The notes below the pieces were generated by a model, which had not been told where the DNA came from, ran no database searches, and saw only the letters and a program-made list of their open reading frames with translations. From an uncultured Bacteroidales bacterium (GTDB lineage Bacteria > Bacteroidota > Bacteroidia > Bacteroidales > Muribaculaceae): 64,000 nt of DNA. Position numbers and translations under genes: made by a program. The stretch covers positions 1-64,000 of the forward strand of contig CAMWHE010000008.1 of NCBI GenBank assembly GCA_947173955.1. Reading direction: 5' to 3'. Below are positions 24,227 through 32,947 of this stretch, in pieces. Each line of letters opens with the position of its first letter. Position 1 is the first letter of the stretch.

Positions 24227-25479
24227 CGGCGGCCTCCTTTCTGAGAGTTATAATTGCCATGGCCAATGAGCCATGTGAGGGATATCTCGGCTTTCGCAGG
24301 TCCGATCCAGCGCAGGCGATGGGTCGACAGCCACCTGTATCCGTTGCCGAACGGCTCATACTTGATATATTTGCCTCCTATGTAGCCGAAGCCTATCGTA
24401 AAGTCGATGTTCAGACGACGTCCGACAGGGAGAGAGTAGCCATACTCGAATCCGGCTGTAGTCATGCAGCGATCCCACAGGGTAGCTCCCGGCTTACCGC
24501 CCATATATCCCTTGCCTCCCCACTCGAAGTCGAAGGTAAACACACCGCCATAGACGCCGATATGGTGGCCGGTCAGAGGTTTGTCGGCTGCAGCCTGACC
24601 AAACCACCAGCGCAGGGCGACATCGCCGCCATAATAGCGCCAGTAGCGGTGATGGGTGTTGGAGTCCCACCAGCCGTACATCCAGTTGGCAAGAACGGAG
24701 ATATTTTTCCCGACATAAAATTCGGCGCTGACATTGGGGATTGCGAGCGCATCGAATATCATATTGGTCTTCAGCGCCATATAGAAGGGCTTGTCCTTCT
24801 TGCGCTCAGGTATGGGCGAGAGCACGGGTTCGGGGAGCGCTGATGGGAATAAGTCAGGATCGTCCGCCCTCAGAGCCGGCAGTCTGTTATAGACATAATA
24901 GTCGATCATGACCGATGAAGCGCGCAGACGCGGGAAGATGTTGTCGTAGAGATAGCGGTAAGGGATGCCCCCGTCAAGAGCTTTGAGCCGGGCCAGATCT
25001 CCTCCGCGGTCAGGATCGGCTATTATGTCGCTGAGAAGTGCCATCACATCGTCACGATACGGGACATTGCCGTCGGCTCTGACGAGCGCGAGCAGTCCCG
25101 ACCAGTCGCGGCCTATTCCGTCGACTTCGACCTCATCGGGGACTACTGAAAGCGACGAGGCTATCCGCGTGCCGAGCGTGTCGGCACGACGTAGCGAGAG
25201 AGCCCGGTTGAAGCTGATCGTTCCTTCGGGTGATGCGCCGCCGGTGATGCGGATATTACTGATGCGCAGGCGCGAAGTTGAGTCATCAAGAGCATCAAGA
25301 CGGCTCAGCAGGGAGTCAAGATGATGGCTGTTGCCCTTATAATCGGGTAGATAGTCGGCATAACTCTGATGAAAATGGATTTCGGCCGAGTCCGTCAGAT
25401 GTTTCGGACCGGCGAATGCGGATGCCATTGCGTAAATGGCAAGGATTAATGTGAGAATTTGTGCGTGTCTTCTTAGCAT
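24223..25479 (-). CDS. DUF3575 outer-membrane protein with OmpA-like periplasmic part
   Basis: 418 residues, first gene of the fimbrial operon. Signal peptide ends near ASAFAG. Residues about 30-120 resemble an OmpA C-terminal-like domain (EIHFHQSYADYLPDYKGN, IRITGGASPEGTISFNRALS, LRRADTLGTRI), which binds peptidoglycan. The C-terminal half, from YMALKTNMIFDALAIPNVSAE to the end, is the DUF3575 beta-barrel pattern with WMYGWWDSNTHHRYWRYYGG. It probably anchors the pilus machinery in the outer membrane. A leader hairpin abuts the start codon. Confidence 0.85.
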   Translation of the reverse strand: MLRRHAQILTLILAIYAMASAFAGPKHLTDSAEIHFHQSYADYLPDYKGNSHHLDSLLSRLDALDDSTSRLRISNIRITGGASPEGTISFNRALSLRRADTLGTRIASSLSVVPDEVEVDGIGRDWSGLLALVRADGNVPYRDDVMALLSDIIADPDRGGDLARLKALDGGIPYRYLYDNIFPRLRASSVMIDYYVYNRLPALRADDPDLFPSALPEPVLSPIPERKKDKPFYMALKTNMIFDALAIPNVSAEFYVGKNISVLANWMYGWWDSNTHHRYWRYYGGDVALRWWFGQAAADKPLTGHHIGVYGGVFTFDFEWGGKGYMGGKPGATLWDRCMTTAGFEYGYSLPVGRRLNIDFTIGFGYIGGKYIKYEPFGNGYRWLSTHRLRWIGPAKAEISLTWLIGHGNYNSQKGGRR

Positions 25480-25518
25480 CGGGAGTGAGGTCTGAGTGTT
25501 TAATATTGAACACTCCCG
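25480..25518 (-). promoter_or_regulatory. Leader hairpin abutting fimbrial operon start
   Basis: CGGGAGTG (25480-25487) pairs with CACTCCCG (25511-25518) and sits directly against the start codon. An alternative inner hairpin GTGTT/AACAC (25496-25500, 25509-25513) shares bases with it, so two exclusive structures are possible. May control translation of the first fimbrial gene. Confidence 0.5.
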
Positions 25519-25548
25519 GAAGAGTATTTGTTCTGAGCCGGCAATATA

Positions 25549-25588
25549 AAAATCCCGGATTCGGCGTGAAGACCTTCTCCGGGATTTT
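25549..25588. terminator. Bidirectional terminator at the downstream end of the PUL
   Basis: AAAATCCCGGA (25549-25559) pairs exactly with TCCGGGATTTT (25578-25588). T-rich sequence follows on both strands. It separates the DUF4855 gene from the fimbrial operon. Confidence 0.85.
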
Positions 25589-25614
25589 CCTTATTGCTTA
25601 TTGACGATGAAATG

Positions 25615-26835
25615 TCAGCGACCGATACGGTAAGGACGTGTTGTCACGAACTCTCCGAACTCATGATAGAGGGCTACATCCTCGGAACTTGACGAAGTGC
25701 GGAGCGTATAGACTGTGTTGTTGCCCTGATAGTAGGCGAGAGGACGGTCGTTCCAGACCTTGTAGCGGCGGAAAGCGTCCATATAGTTGCGGAGCTTGTA
25801 GGCACGACCGTTGCGGGCGAGCGCATTGTCATCAAACTCCATTTCCATCGCCATATTGGCCGATGCGGCCATCTGGCACGCCTGCTCAAGCTGACTTATG
25901 GGAGTGGCTTCATTGAAGAAATAGTTGGGCTGCAGGAAAGCATAGTCGAATCCATAGGATTTCCACTTAGCATAGCCGTTGGCATTGAAGTAGGGGATCC
26001 AGTTGAATGAATAGTTCATCTTGTGGAGATACTCGGAAATCGGATCGAGAATGTCGGTCGACTCTGTAGCGTGCTCAGCAAGCCAATAGAAGCCAGCAAG
26101 CTCTACGTTCTTGAGGTTGGCGTTATCGAATAGCGCGCGGATATAGTCGATATACCACTGCACAGCGGCCACACGGTCGGCTGTCTTGGAGAAGTCGAGC
26201 TTACGGCCGTCGATTTCACCCCAGTAGGTTGTCGGCGATGAATAATCGCGACAGTTGAGGTTACGGATCGGCTCCGGTATGGTCATTATCACCTGACGCG
26301 GATGCGAAGGCTTGCCAAGCGTCTTTGTCGCCTGCCCTACAAAGGCATCAAGCGCCATAATGTTTTTGCCGGGCTTGAAATAGTATTCGGCAAGACGCTC
26401 CCAGTCGGCTTTGGTAGCCGAGTTGAGATACTGCTGAGTAGACGGGTCGCGGTAGCCTGTCGCATAGGTCACATTGGCAGAGCCGTATCCATAGTCGGCA
26501 AACTCGATGAAAAGAAACGCATCGAAGAACCATTTCTTATGGCCTGAACGGTCAGTGTAAGTCACATAGGACTGAAGACGTTCGCCCTCCCAGTTGGGGA
26601 CATAGCGCTGGGTGCCACCGCCATAAAGAAGCACCATGTCGGTATAATCGGCCACTTCCGTGCGGGAAGCCTCCCAATCATAGATCTTTCCCGGCTCGAT
26701 TTCGACTTTGCCGGATGAGTCGCCGGAACCGGGGATGGGCGGGACGGTATGATCCTGTTCGGAGCATGATACTCCCGTGACGCCGATAAATGATGCAGCG
26801 ATAAAGGCAAGTGTGGAGTGTGTCAGAAATTTCAT
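25615..26835 (-). CDS. DUF4855 lipoprotein
   Basis: 406 residues. Lipoprotein signal with cysteine in FIGVTGVSC, followed by a Gly/Ser/Pro-rich linker. The body matches the DUF4855 pattern: YTDMVLLYGGGTQRYVPNW, KKWFFDAFLFIEF, VIMTIPEP, AGFYWLAEHATES and FDYAFLQPNYFF. It looks like a TIM-barrel protein of the glycosidase class, and such proteins often sit in polysaccharide loci, but no activity is established to my knowledge. It is separated from the phosphodiester glycosidase gene by 211 nt that hold a terminator and a promoter-like box, so it may be transcribed apart from the rest of the PUL. Confidence 0.8.
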   Translation of the reverse strand: MKFLTHSTLAFIAASFIGVTGVSCSEQDHTVPPIPGSGDSSGKVEIEPGKIYDWEASRTEVADYTDMVLLYGGGTQRYVPNWEGERLQSYVTYTDRSGHKKWFFDAFLFIEFADYGYGSANVTYATGYRDPSTQQYLNSATKADWERLAEYYFKPGKNIMALDAFVGQATKTLGKPSHPRQVIMTIPEPIRNLNCRDYSSPTTYWGEIDGRKLDFSKTADRVAAVQWYIDYIRALFDNANLKNVELAGFYWLAEHATESTDILDPISEYLHKMNYSFNWIPYFNANGYAKWKSYGFDYAFLQPNYFFNEATPISQLEQACQMAASANMAMEMEFDDNALARNGRAYKLRNYMDAFRRYKVWNDRPLAYYQGNNTVYTLRTSSSSEDVALYHEFGEFVTTRPYRIGR

Positions 26836-27001
26836 GTCTGTGATAATAATGTTAAGGTTCAGAGTTCAATATAAAATGGGCGGGGAGTCCGGACCGGTCT
26901 CTGCAACAGCTTATAATTGTTGGTTGACAGAATGTTTTTTGACAGAAGACCATTCGCGGCAGGCATCCCCGCCCGAAACAGATCAACCGGATCTCTCAGT
27001 A

Positions 27002-27044
27002 CAAAGTTACAAAAAACCGTACCGGGAGAACGGTATCCGGTAGT
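27002..27044 (-). terminator. Terminator and promoter-like box between PUL genes
   Basis: On the minus strand a hairpin CCG(GA)TACCG / CGGTACGG (about 27041-27017) is followed by TTTTTT, then at once by TAACTTTG (27009-27002), a -7 element for the DUF4855 gene without a clear -33 box. This explains most of the 211-nt gap; the rest (26836-27001) shows nothing recognisable. Confidence 0.6.
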
Positions 27045-27046
27045 TA

Positions 27047-28639
27047 TTATTTCTTAAAGAATCCTATCGTGGAGACTACAGGACGATTGTTGGGAGTCAC
27101 GTCGTTGACATGCTTGCTGCCGACCATCATGCCTGTAGAACCTCCGCCGTCGAAGTTGACAGCGCCGACACATCCGAGGCCTTTGAGCACCTGTGCGAGC
27201 TCAAGCAGGGTAGCTCCGCCTGAAGACGCTATGCGTCCGTCGCAGATGAAGAGTATCACCTTGCCGTCGGCTCGATATCCTACAGCAGTACGGTCGGGAG
27301 TCACATCCGGGCCGAAGATGTCGTAGGGCATCACCTCATAGTTGGTAAGATAGAAGTCGGAACCCTTGGCGGTAGTGGTGAAGTTGAAAGGAATCTTGCC
27401 GTCGGCGAGCAGCACGGGACCTGCGCTGAGAGCGTACTTGGGCGACCATGCCACGGGAGCCTGCGGAAGAGTCTGCGAGGGGTTGGCGTATTTGTTTTCA
27501 CCCTTGACTGTAGCGAGGGGTGATGTGTAGTAGAGGGGCTTGGCTTCGCCGGTGGTGCCTGCCCAGTATGTCGAGGGCTTGCCGGCCGCGTCAACACCGA
27601 ACACACCGCGAGTGATCGGGTAAAGCACATTATACTCGGCATCGGATGTGATGAGCGAGCCACGCACGTCGCTGATAGAGCCCGCAGCCACGCCATTTAC
27701 CACTGAAAGACCAGTGTTGCGGCCATTATAGAAATATCCGCCGTTGACGAGCACATAGCAGTCACCATTGAATGCGGCGGCCTGATCGTCGATTGTAGTG
27801 GCCTGAGAAGGAACACTGACACGAAGTTCCACATTACCTGTCACATCGGCGACAGCATACCAGGCATGGAAGGGATCGCCGTTAAGGGGGGAAGTAGTCT
27901 CGTAGACTTCGATTTCAGCGGGAAGACCGGTATCGGCCAGTTTGTTCCACTGGAGGGTGATAGCGGGGTACTCTTTTGTCATCGAGGCGGTGGCGGACTC
28001 GCTGTAATAAACGTCAGTAGCTGTCTTGACATAAGCACGGACATTATAGTCGAGGTTATACATCAGCTGTGCGTTGGGGATAACCTGGAATACATTGCCC
28101 GATGCATCGGCCGCAGGGCCTTCGAGATGAGCATCGTCTATGGTGGGTATGCCGGTTGCGCTCCAGCAGAGGCCGTAAGTGACTTTAAGACCGGCTACAT
28201 TGCGGAGTGTGTATGTGCCCCAGATGCAGTTGTCGCCGGAATTGAGCGCGCTGAATGAGACACCGGGAAGGTCGGCGAGCACCTGCATATCGAAGAGTGT
28301 GGATATGACACGCGACTGAGCGGCTGAGTTATATGCTTTCACGCCTATATAGTATTTCTTGCCCTGCTCGATGCCGGATGTGATTGTATAGGATTCTGTA
28401 TTGGCGGCGACAGTCCCTATCTCCGTAAATGTGGGGGTATCGGCCTGACGGATGACGATCGCATAGCCATCCTCGCCGGTAGCGTTATCCTGCCATGTGA
28501 GAAGGACATCGGTCTCGCTGAGCTGCTGGGCCTCCACGTTGGAGGGAGGATTAAGGGTTGTCTCGACTGCCGGATCGCTGCTTGAGCAAGCTGCTGTCAG
28601 AGTCAGCGCTCCGAGGGTAAGTGAATAAAACAGTTTCAT
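27047..28639 (-). CDS. Phosphodiester glycosidase (NAGPA domain) lipoprotein
   Basis: 530 residues. Signal MKLFYSLTLGALTLTAAC, lipobox cysteine 18. Residues about 30-120 form a fibronectin-III domain (PSNVEAQQLSETDVLLTWQD). After a linker domain comes the NAGPA-type phosphodiester glycosidase domain from about 290, with YVLVNGGYFYNG, RTAVGYRADGKVILFICDGR, LLELAQVLKGLGCVGAVNFD and the signature DGGGSTGMM. The mammalian enzyme removes GlcNAc from GlcNAc-1-phosphodiesters; bacterial members cleave alpha-linked amino-sugar phosphates or other alpha-glycosides. Placed in an amino-sugar PUL, an alpha-GlcNAc-releasing role is a fair inference. Surface lipoprotein likely. Confidence 0.85.
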   Translation of the reverse strand: MKLFYSLTLGALTLTAACSSSDPAVETTLNPPSNVEAQQLSETDVLLTWQDNATGEDGYAIVIRQADTPTFTEIGTVAANTESYTITSGIEQGKKYYIGVKAYNSAAQSRVISTLFDMQVLADLPGVSFSALNSGDNCIWGTYTLRNVAGLKVTYGLCWSATGIPTIDDAHLEGPAADASGNVFQVIPNAQLMYNLDYNVRAYVKTATDVYYSESATASMTKEYPAITLQWNKLADTGLPAEIEVYETTSPLNGDPFHAWYAVADVTGNVELRVSVPSQATTIDDQAAAFNGDCYVLVNGGYFYNGRNTGLSVVNGVAAGSISDVRGSLITSDAEYNVLYPITRGVFGVDAAGKPSTYWAGTTGEAKPLYYTSPLATVKGENKYANPSQTLPQAPVAWSPKYALSAGPVLLADGKIPFNFTTTAKGSDFYLTNYEVMPYDIFGPDVTPDRTAVGYRADGKVILFICDGRIASSGGATLLELAQVLKGLGCVGAVNFDGGGSTGMMVGSKHVNDVTPNNRPVVSTIGFFKK

Positions 28640-28683
28640 ATGATATTGATTTGTTATTGGTTACTATGTATATTGCCCTCCGT

Positions 28684-30711
28684 TTATTTTTTTGTCTTTT
28701 CGGCTGAGTAGCCCTTGACTTTGACAGATTTGCCCGAAGGAAGAGTCACCACATGGTCATCGGCGCTCATATTGGCTACGACATAGAACGGTTTGCCGTT
28801 GACATCCAGCCATTCGGCACCCATGACTACGGGAGTTTCCTGATAATTGGGCACATTGAAAGTCGGATTGTCGCCGCCGGGGATAAATTCACCCATAAAC
28901 CGGCCGCCGAAGAAGATGTTGTGATTGTCCTTGCGGAATTTGGCGAGGTTCTTCAGCATGAGCGCTTCGGCTTTGGCATTGTCGGCCATAAGGAGCTTCG
29001 GCTCTACCCATCCGAGCTGCGAACCCCAAAGGAGCGACTTCATGGTCATATACCGTAGGGAGCCGTCGGTGATGTTCCAGGGAATATATGTAAATCCGCT
29101 GTAGACGCATCTGTCGCTGTAGATCAGAGGGAAGAGAGGCACCATGCGGGTGTAGTTGTTGTGGGGCGAATTGACGATCAGCATCATATCAAAGAGGTCG
29201 ATATAGGGCTCGGCATTTTCTTCGGTAGACATTGCCTGATCAGGGGTATAGAATGACTCGCGCATATCGGTCAGTACTTTGCGGTAGGCTTCGGGCCACC
29301 ATGAGCCTCCACCCTGACCGTGGCCGTGATTGGTCGCATAGCAGGGTTCTGCGGCGGCGCAGCCGATCTGGTCCATATAGACACCGTGTGTACCGAGAGA
29401 GTCAAGTATGTACTTGTTGAGATAGTGGAGCTTGCGCTGCCAGATGTCGCTCGCGGGGCAGGTGACGGTATTGAGCACCTTGGAGCTGTAGACTTCGGTA
29501 TAGAGAGTACCGTCGGGCTTACGGCATGAGGCTTCGCTCGCGTTTTCAGCTTTATAGCTCGGTGTGGCGGGATCCCAGAGGCGGCCATTGATGTAGGGAG
29601 TCACGTGCGCACCCTTCTTCTGAGCATCGGCCACCATCTCCTTGAAGCCGGGTTTGGCGGGAAAATACTCGGGATAGTGCGTATCGAAGGGGTAGTTGTG
29701 CCAGTAGTACCAGTGGAGTCCTACACCTTTGCCGTAATAATCAAGAGCCTTGTTGAGAGCCTCGACAGTCTCGGGATTGACATCGCCGGGACGGAGCCAC
29801 ATATCGGCATTCTCTATCCAGGGAGCGATATGGCGTTCGGTGACAGTCCTGTCGCCCCATTTTGTGGACGTTGCCCACGGGCGATACCATTTAAGAGCCG
29901 TCGCCTGCCAAGACTCGGGATTATAGCCCATCTCGACTCCGTAAGGAAGGGCGAACCGTCCACCTTTCGACCAGTCATAGTTGGCGGTGACATCCTGAAT
30001 GAAAGTCACATTATCGCCTTCCATCTTCATCTTCATTATCTTATTGCCTCCTTCAAGGTCGCGGGGAGAGAAGAAGAATGTCCCTGAGCCGGCCGGATCA
30101 TGCATCATCATAAGCTGCATCGAGCCGGTAACGGAAGGATAACGTGTCTGGAGCTGACCTTCACGGGTCAGCGAATATTCCGTACCGTAAGCGATCGGAA
30201 GAACGGCTTTTCCTCCGGGAATCTGCGCGACGGTAATACGCGGGAACTCGACATCCGTTATAACCCAGTCTTCGGGAAGTGCGGCATCGATATAGAACTG
30301 AGGTATCTCGGCATCATCGGGAAGCGCCACAGTAACAGTCACGGGCCATTTCGGGGTGTCATCGAGTACCATGTCCCATGTAGCCTTGACGGCCGGAACA
30401 CCTTCATGGTCGGCTGCCTGAGTGCCTTTATATACACCCCAGCGAGGCATAAGAAGGGGATTCTCGCCATTCGGGCCACGATATGTCATCTGCCACGGAT
30501 GGGCGGTGGAACCGGCTGCGGGAAGCACATTCTTACCACCGGTAGTGAACTCCTTGAGAAGGAAATCATTGCCACCGGAGAACACCATGGTGACATTGTC
30601 GTTTTTCAGGACAACATCGCCTGCGGAATTGCGCTCGGCTGTCGTCTTGGCCTGAGCTGTAAATATGGCCGCAGAGGCCATTAATACGGTAAAAATCGAG
30701 TTTCTATTCAT
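28684..30711 (-). CDS. DUF6259 putative glycoside hydrolase
   Basis: 675 residues with signal peptide MNRNSIFTVLMASAAIFTAQA. N-terminal beta-sandwich to about 290, then a TIM barrel (LHWYYWHNYPFDTHYPEYFP, HVTPYINGRLWD, GVYMDQIGCAAAEPCY, STEENAEPYIDLFD) and a C-terminal beta domain. The pattern corresponds to DUF6259, whose barrel is related to the GH101/GH129 alpha-N-acetylgalactosaminidases. D in YMDQIG and E in STEENAEP are candidate catalytic residues by position. Overlaps the preceding barrel gene by 8 nt, so they are one transcription unit. Confidence 0.75.
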   Translation of the reverse strand: MNRNSIFTVLMASAAIFTAQAKTTAERNSAGDVVLKNDNVTMVFSGGNDFLLKEFTTGGKNVLPAAGSTAHPWQMTYRGPNGENPLLMPRWGVYKGTQAADHEGVPAVKATWDMVLDDTPKWPVTVTVALPDDAEIPQFYIDAALPEDWVITDVEFPRITVAQIPGGKAVLPIAYGTEYSLTREGQLQTRYPSVTGSMQLMMMHDPAGSGTFFFSPRDLEGGNKIMKMKMEGDNVTFIQDVTANYDWSKGGRFALPYGVEMGYNPESWQATALKWYRPWATSTKWGDRTVTERHIAPWIENADMWLRPGDVNPETVEALNKALDYYGKGVGLHWYYWHNYPFDTHYPEYFPAKPGFKEMVADAQKKGAHVTPYINGRLWDPATPSYKAENASEASCRKPDGTLYTEVYSSKVLNTVTCPASDIWQRKLHYLNKYILDSLGTHGVYMDQIGCAAAEPCYATNHGHGQGGGSWWPEAYRKVLTDMRESFYTPDQAMSTEENAEPYIDLFDMMLIVNSPHNNYTRMVPLFPLIYSDRCVYSGFTYIPWNITDGSLRYMTMKSLLWGSQLGWVEPKLLMADNAKAEALMLKNLAKFRKDNHNIFFGGRFMGEFIPGGDNPTFNVPNYQETPVVMGAEWLDVNGKPFYVVANMSADDHVVTLPSGKSVKVKGYSAEKTKK

Positions 30712-32947
30712 TTATGTGATATGGCTTGTAAGTTGATATTGCTTGGTTGAAGAGTTCGGAAGCCTGCTCTACCGGAAGATCGATGACAAGCACCCGGCGG
30801 CTGTCAGCCGGCAATAGGCGATTACCGTCTTTGTCGCGCTTGATTTTCAACGTCTTCCCGTCAAATGTCTGAAGTGATACTTTAGCTTCGGTCGGAGGCA
30901 GTGTCAGCTGCGACTTCCCGCGTGAATCCCAATAGATTATGGCCGTACGACCATCGGTGAGCCGACTTGTGAACGCACGTACAGGCATCGAGGCATTGAG
31001 CGAGTCCGGAGTCAGCTGGCTGACTTCGAGGATTTCTACCTTACCACCTTTCCGCGGAAGGATTGTAAACTCCCTGTCAGGATCGCGGAGCGCCTCCTTA
31101 AGCTGCGGATCAATCGACTTGTCGAGCTTCAGTGTCTCCCACAGATTGATGGCCAGCAGATTGTCATCCGTGCGGGGATGCCTGTCAATTTCAGGAACAT
31201 TGGCTACGAGCGATATGGGAGAGTCCCATGCGAGTGCCTTTGAGCAGATATAGTCGAACATATCGGGCTGCATGCCGATCGTTTTCTCGGACGGAGCGAG
31301 ATAGTTGACCCATCCGAAATTGACGGAAGTGAAGTCGCAGGCTACCTGTCGGGCGCATCGCAGTGTGTAGCGCTTCATTGCCGTACGGATGCGTTCCGGC
31401 GGGAATATGTCGAAAGCATTTCCACGCGACAGGATGTGCCACCCATAGTGGGATTTCTGCGCACCCTCGGCAAAGAGCGGCGCCGGATGCATGGCATTGT
31501 ATACTTCAAGCTGCGAGCGTGATACATTATACCAGTAAGGCATCGGTACATCCTCCGCACCGTCGAAATAGACAAAACGGAATCCGCAGTCGGCATAGAT
31601 TTTACCAAGCCGCTCAGCGATTTCACGCTGAATCCCGGTATTCTGGTCAACGCGTATAAACAGAGGCCAGTCGTCGACATCAAGGTGCCGTGCTTCCGAC
31701 ATGGCGGCATGAGGAGCCGAGACAGAATTGTAGACACCTCGCTGACAGCCTGTGAAGGCGTAGGGATACTGCTTGACGACATCGCCGAACATGATCAGTT
31801 CGTCGTCGAGCTGAAGAAGGCGGCGCCCATCTTCCATCCGCACGTTCTCGGGAAGTTCCTCTACATAGATGGTATCGGCATCTGCTGTCACCGGACGGGA
31901 GAGCGTGTAGCGGCTGACGACCGCTCCGCGGCGGTCGGGATGTCCGTCGTTGATATACGGATCGGTTACAGCCATCTTGGAATAGTGGATGTGAATGCCC
32001 GGTATAAGTCCGGCCTGACGGATGCGGTCGCAGATTTCCTTCAGATCGGCCATGCCGCGCGGATATTCCGGACGCCATTCGAAGTGACCGCAGGCCTCGG
32101 CAAAGTCGGGGTAATAGACTACCATTGTCTGCAGGCCGGCCTGACGTGCAAGGTCGATGTTATGGTCGATATTGTCGAGGGTGACATCGCGCAATTCGTA
32201 GTATGACTTCGGATAGTCGGCACTCAGACGACTCCGCACGCCCCGTGGCATATCGAAATCCTCCTCGATGGCATCCATTCTTGCCAGCACGCTGTCCGGA
32301 CGGGTCACAAAGAGAGCGGCACCGGAGTCATACAGGCGGACAGCGGTCTGGGTCTGGGCGAGCAGCGTCGTGTTGTCGCGCTCCACACGCGAGTCAATGA
32401 ATGTAGTCGGCGCCGTACCGACAAGTGCCACCGCCACAGAGTCGTCCCACATTATATTCAGCCACTCGCCGAAGCGCTCGCGCGGCTTCAGGGGGAGCTG
32501 CAGAAGTGTGAACTCGTCGAGCTCGGTCTTGCGCTTTACTCCGTAATCCTCGATGCGATAATCGCGGTCAACGAAGTTGAATCCTATATATTCGGGCCGG
32601 ACATCGACTTTGATTTTGGCGATATCGTAGGTGTCGGAAAATTCAAGAATAAGTGTGTCGCCGCTCATCGTGGCCTTATTGGACGGAAACGAACGGGGCT
32701 TGGCGGGGAACATCAGGAAATTCTCGTTGTCGTAGGGACGATACTGAGTGATAACGCTTACAGGTATGTCGACATCAGGCGCAAGGCACTCTTCACCCGA
32801 AGGGAGATAGACAAGGCTTTTGACAAGGCCGTCGGCAGAGATTCCGAGAGAGAATTCCCCATTGCTGATAGTGATGTCGGACTGAGCTGCCGCGCCGAGA
32901 ACCGCTGTAGCCGATAGTAGCAGATATGTGAGCTGTCGTCTGATCAT
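30704..32947 (-). CDS. Unassigned TIM-barrel glycoside-hydrolase-like protein
   Basis: 747 residues with signal peptide MIRRQLTYLLLSATAVLGAAA. An N-terminal beta-sandwich (to about 240) is followed by a barrel with MVVYYPDFAEACGHFEWRPE, LIPGIHIHYSKM, FRFVYFDGAEDVPMPYWYN and PISLVANVPE. Within the barrel lies an inserted beta module of about 80 residues: SRYTLSRPVTADADTIYVEE, then LQLDDELIMFGDV and FTGCQRGVYNSVSAPH. D in YFDGAED is a candidate nucleophile. The layout recalls alpha-galactosidase-clan enzymes, but I cannot name a family. Its start codon overlaps the GH20 stop by 1 nt. Confidence 0.65.
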   Translation of the reverse strand: MIRRQLTYLLLSATAVLGAAAQSDITISNGEFSLGISADGLVKSLVYLPSGEECLAPDVDIPVSVITQYRPYDNENFLMFPAKPRSFPSNKATMSGDTLILEFSDTYDIAKIKVDVRPEYIGFNFVDRDYRIEDYGVKRKTELDEFTLLQLPLKPRERFGEWLNIMWDDSVAVALVGTAPTTFIDSRVERDNTTLLAQTQTAVRLYDSGAALFVTRPDSVLARMDAIEEDFDMPRGVRSRLSADYPKSYYELRDVTLDNIDHNIDLARQAGLQTMVVYYPDFAEACGHFEWRPEYPRGMADLKEICDRIRQAGLIPGIHIHYSKMAVTDPYINDGHPDRRGAVVSRYTLSRPVTADADTIYVEELPENVRMEDGRRLLQLDDELIMFGDVVKQYPYAFTGCQRGVYNSVSAPHAAMSEARHLDVDDWPLFIRVDQNTGIQREIAERLGKIYADCGFRFVYFDGAEDVPMPYWYNVSRSQLEVYNAMHPAPLFAEGAQKSHYGWHILSRGNAFDIFPPERIRTAMKRYTLRCARQVACDFTSVNFGWVNYLAPSEKTIGMQPDMFDYICSKALAWDSPISLVANVPEIDRHPRTDDNLLAINLWETLKLDKSIDPQLKEALRDPDREFTILPRKGGKVEILEVSQLTPDSLNASMPVRAFTSRLTDGRTAIIYWDSRGKSQLTLPPTEAKVSLQTFDGKTLKIKRDKDGNRLLPADSRRVLVIDLPVEQASELFNQAISTYKPYHINE

